Assembly: GCA_003242605.1 (NCBI GenBank)
Contig: QGUZ01000291.1
Span: 1-6,535 of the forward strand
DNA length: 6,535 nucleotides
From: Actinomycetota bacterium
GTDB lineage: Bacteria > Actinomycetota > Actinomycetes > Streptosporangiales > Streptosporangiaceae
Direction: 5' to 3'
Part shown: in pieces, positions 5,916 to 6,535 of the stretch
Position numbering within the stretch: position 1 is the stretch's first letter
Layout of the letters: each line of letters starts with the position of its first letter
The notes under the pieces: model-generated
What the model was told of the DNA's origin: nothing
Databases searched by the model: none
What the model saw: the letters and a program-made list of their open reading frames with translations, nothing else
Made by a program: the position numbers and the translations under genes

Positions 5916-5964
5916 GCCGCCAGCGTCGGGAAGCCCGCTGACAGCCGGTTGACGACCGGCTGAC
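5916..5964 (-). promoter_or_regulatory. SARP/PhoP-type direct-repeat promoter of the monooxygenase gene
   Basis: On the minus strand, three heptads GTCAGCC (5964-5958), GTCAACC (5953-5947) and GTCAGCG (5942-5936) follow each other at an exact 11-bp period with 4-nt gaps (GGTC, GGCT). The last ends 8 bp before GACGCT (5927-5922), a weak -10 that keeps the A2 and T6 of TAnnnT; 6 nt later comes the ATG, which would suit a leaderless mRNA. Heptads at 11 bp with 8 bp to the -10 are the known layout of SARP sites (ActII-ORF4, DnrI). PhoP boxes use a similar GTTCACC-type 11-nt unit. The same bases also form an 8-bp inverted repeat, CAGCCGGT/ACCGGCTG (5942-5949/5955-5962), so a palindrome-binding regulator cannot be excluded. 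Confidence 0.6.
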
Positions 5965-6003
5965 GGCCCGCCACCCGCCTGCCGGCCACCACCGGCGGAC
6001 CGG

Positions 6004-6060
6004 CCCGATGGTCGGGGTGGATCGGCCGGAGCCCGGACCCGGTACGCCCCCGATGGTCGG
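6004..6060. repeat. 12-bp direct repeat between regulator and monooxygenase genes
   Basis: CCCGATGGTCGG occurs at 6004-6015 and 6049-6060, 45 bp apart. Each copy contains the near-palindrome CCGAnnnTCGG. The second copy directly follows the stop codon of the minus-strand regulator gene. It could be an operator pair or a small duplication. Confidence 0.5.
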
Positions 6061-6459
6061 CTACCGGCCCACGGCGGCCGCGAGTACGGCCCGGGCGTCG
6101 GCCTTGGTCGCCGCGGCGCCTCTGGCGTACGCGGCGGCGAACGCCTCGGGGCCGAGGATCGCCGTGGCCGTCGCCGCGGTGCGGGCCACGTCCCGGTCAC
6201 CGGCCACCGCCATGCCCCGCAGCGCCACCGCGATCCCCAGCAGGTACGCCGCTCGCTCCGCCGCCTCGCGCGACGGCGGCCCCGCCCGCCCACCGGCCGC
6301 CGGGGCGTCCCCCGGGCCGCCGGTCTCCGGCAGGCGGCCCGTGCCGTGCCCCGGGAGGCCGCCCGGGGACGCGCCGCTCTCCCCCGGGCCGCCGCCGGGC
6401 GCGCGCCGCGAGGCGGCCGGGGGTTCTCCCCGCCGCAGCCGCAGAATCTTTAAACCCAT
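6061..6459 (-). CDS. AfsR/SARP-type (BTAD/NB-ARC/TPR) regulator, C-terminal fragment
   Basis: Only the 3' end of the gene is visible; it ends with TAG at 6061-6063. The last ~75 residues, from REAAERAAYLLGIAVALRG through DVARTAATATAILG to EAFAAAYARGAAATKADA, match the conserved C-terminal tail of large AfsR-like regulators (OmpR-type DNA-binding domain, BTAD, NB-ARC ATPase, TPRs), where this tail follows the TPR region. Before it is a Gly/Pro-rich linker. Nearly the whole protein is missing. ATG 6459 is only the first Met in the readable GC-rich part; the true start lies beyond the window, and upstream the frame runs into the anomalous end sequence with a stop at 6529-6531. The gene is co-oriented with the monooxygenase, whose promoter bears SARP-like heptads, so it is probably that gene's activator. 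Confidence 0.65.
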   Translation of the reverse strand: MGLKILRLRRGEPPAASRRAPGGGPGESGASPGGLPGHGTGRLPETGGPGDAPAAGGRAGPPSREAAERAAYLLGIAVALRGMAVAGDRDVARTAATATAILGPEAFAAAYARGAAATKADARAVLAAAVGR

Positions 6460-6535
6460 TGGAGCTGGCCAGCGAAGGGGCAGGGGGGGGTTAGGGGGGG
6501 CGGCGTACAATGAAACAAAAAAAACTGTCTACGCA
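6441..6535. other. Anomalous end segment, possibly a contig-end artefact
   Basis: Beyond about 6440 the sequence changes character: TTTAAACCC, a G8 run (6483-6490), a G7 run (6494-6500) and an A8 run (6517-6524), in a window otherwise free of such homopolymers. The upstream coding frame of the AfsR/SARP-like gene does not continue through it and meets TAG at 6529-6531. Low-quality or chimeric contig-end sequence is the simplest reading; an insertion junction in the gene is the alternative. Confidence 0.55.

Noticed and set aside
3846..5963. A 705-codon plus-strand open frame
   Set aside because: It overlaps the LiaF-like gene in another frame and runs antisense through the whole FAD monooxygenase; an effect of high G+C.
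5916..6293. N-terminal extension of the monooxygenase to position 6293
   Set aside because: The extension is low-complexity, overlaps the AfsR/SARP-like 3' end in another frame and covers the heptad promoter; the Rossmann fold begins at the ATG at 5915.
1..6535. tRNA, rRNA, insertion sequence or cas genes
   Set aside because: No cloverleaf, rRNA signature, transposase or Cas motif was recognised in any frame.

Overview
The window is about 70% G+C. Its genes have strongly G/C-ending codons, GC hairpins without U-tracts, TAnnnT -10 boxes placed directly before start codons, a PadR regulator, a DUF1707 protein and an AfsR/SARP-type regulator. Together these point to a high-GC actinobacterium, perhaps near Streptosporangiales. 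That is inference from style and gene content; no marker gene is present.

Left (1-910): a CRISPR array of nine identical 30-nt repeats and eight 36-39-nt spacers, with no cas gene in view. A decayed tenth repeat one unit to the left marks the old, leader-distal end. Repeat polarity agrees, so the array is probably transcribed leftward (minus strand) from a leader at about 668-780. The leader carries a perfect 14-bp palindrome one spacer length from the newest repeat.

Middle-left (911-2168): the decayed C-terminal half of a beta-lactamase-family serine hydrolase on the minus strand, with four frame changes and an amber stop, then about 460 bp without a recognisable gene but with several inverted repeats.

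Middle (2169-4140): three plus-strand genes. The first encodes a membrane-anchored protein with an NPCBM-like domain. The second encodes a PadR-family repressor with a leaderless-type promoter. The third encodes a DUF1707 + LiaF-like protein whose -10 box and start codon are covered by a perfect AT-rich inverted repeat, a likely operator. The PadR protein next door is the obvious candidate to bind it.

Right (4141-6535): a 617-bp convergent intergenic region, then on the minus strand a class A FAD monooxygenase and, upstream of it, the C-terminal end of an AfsR/SARP-type regulator that runs into the window edge. The monooxygenase promoter holds three heptads in direct repeat with an exact 11-bp period, ending 8 bp before a -10-like hexamer. 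This is the layout of SARP (and PhoP) sites, so regulator, operator and target enzyme appear to sit together. The last ~95 bases change abruptly in composition (G8, G7 and A8 runs) and may be a contig-end artefact.

No complete new system is visible. The strongest leads are the SARP-type heptads before the monooxygenase, the start-codon operator beside padR, and the array polarity with its leader palindrome.
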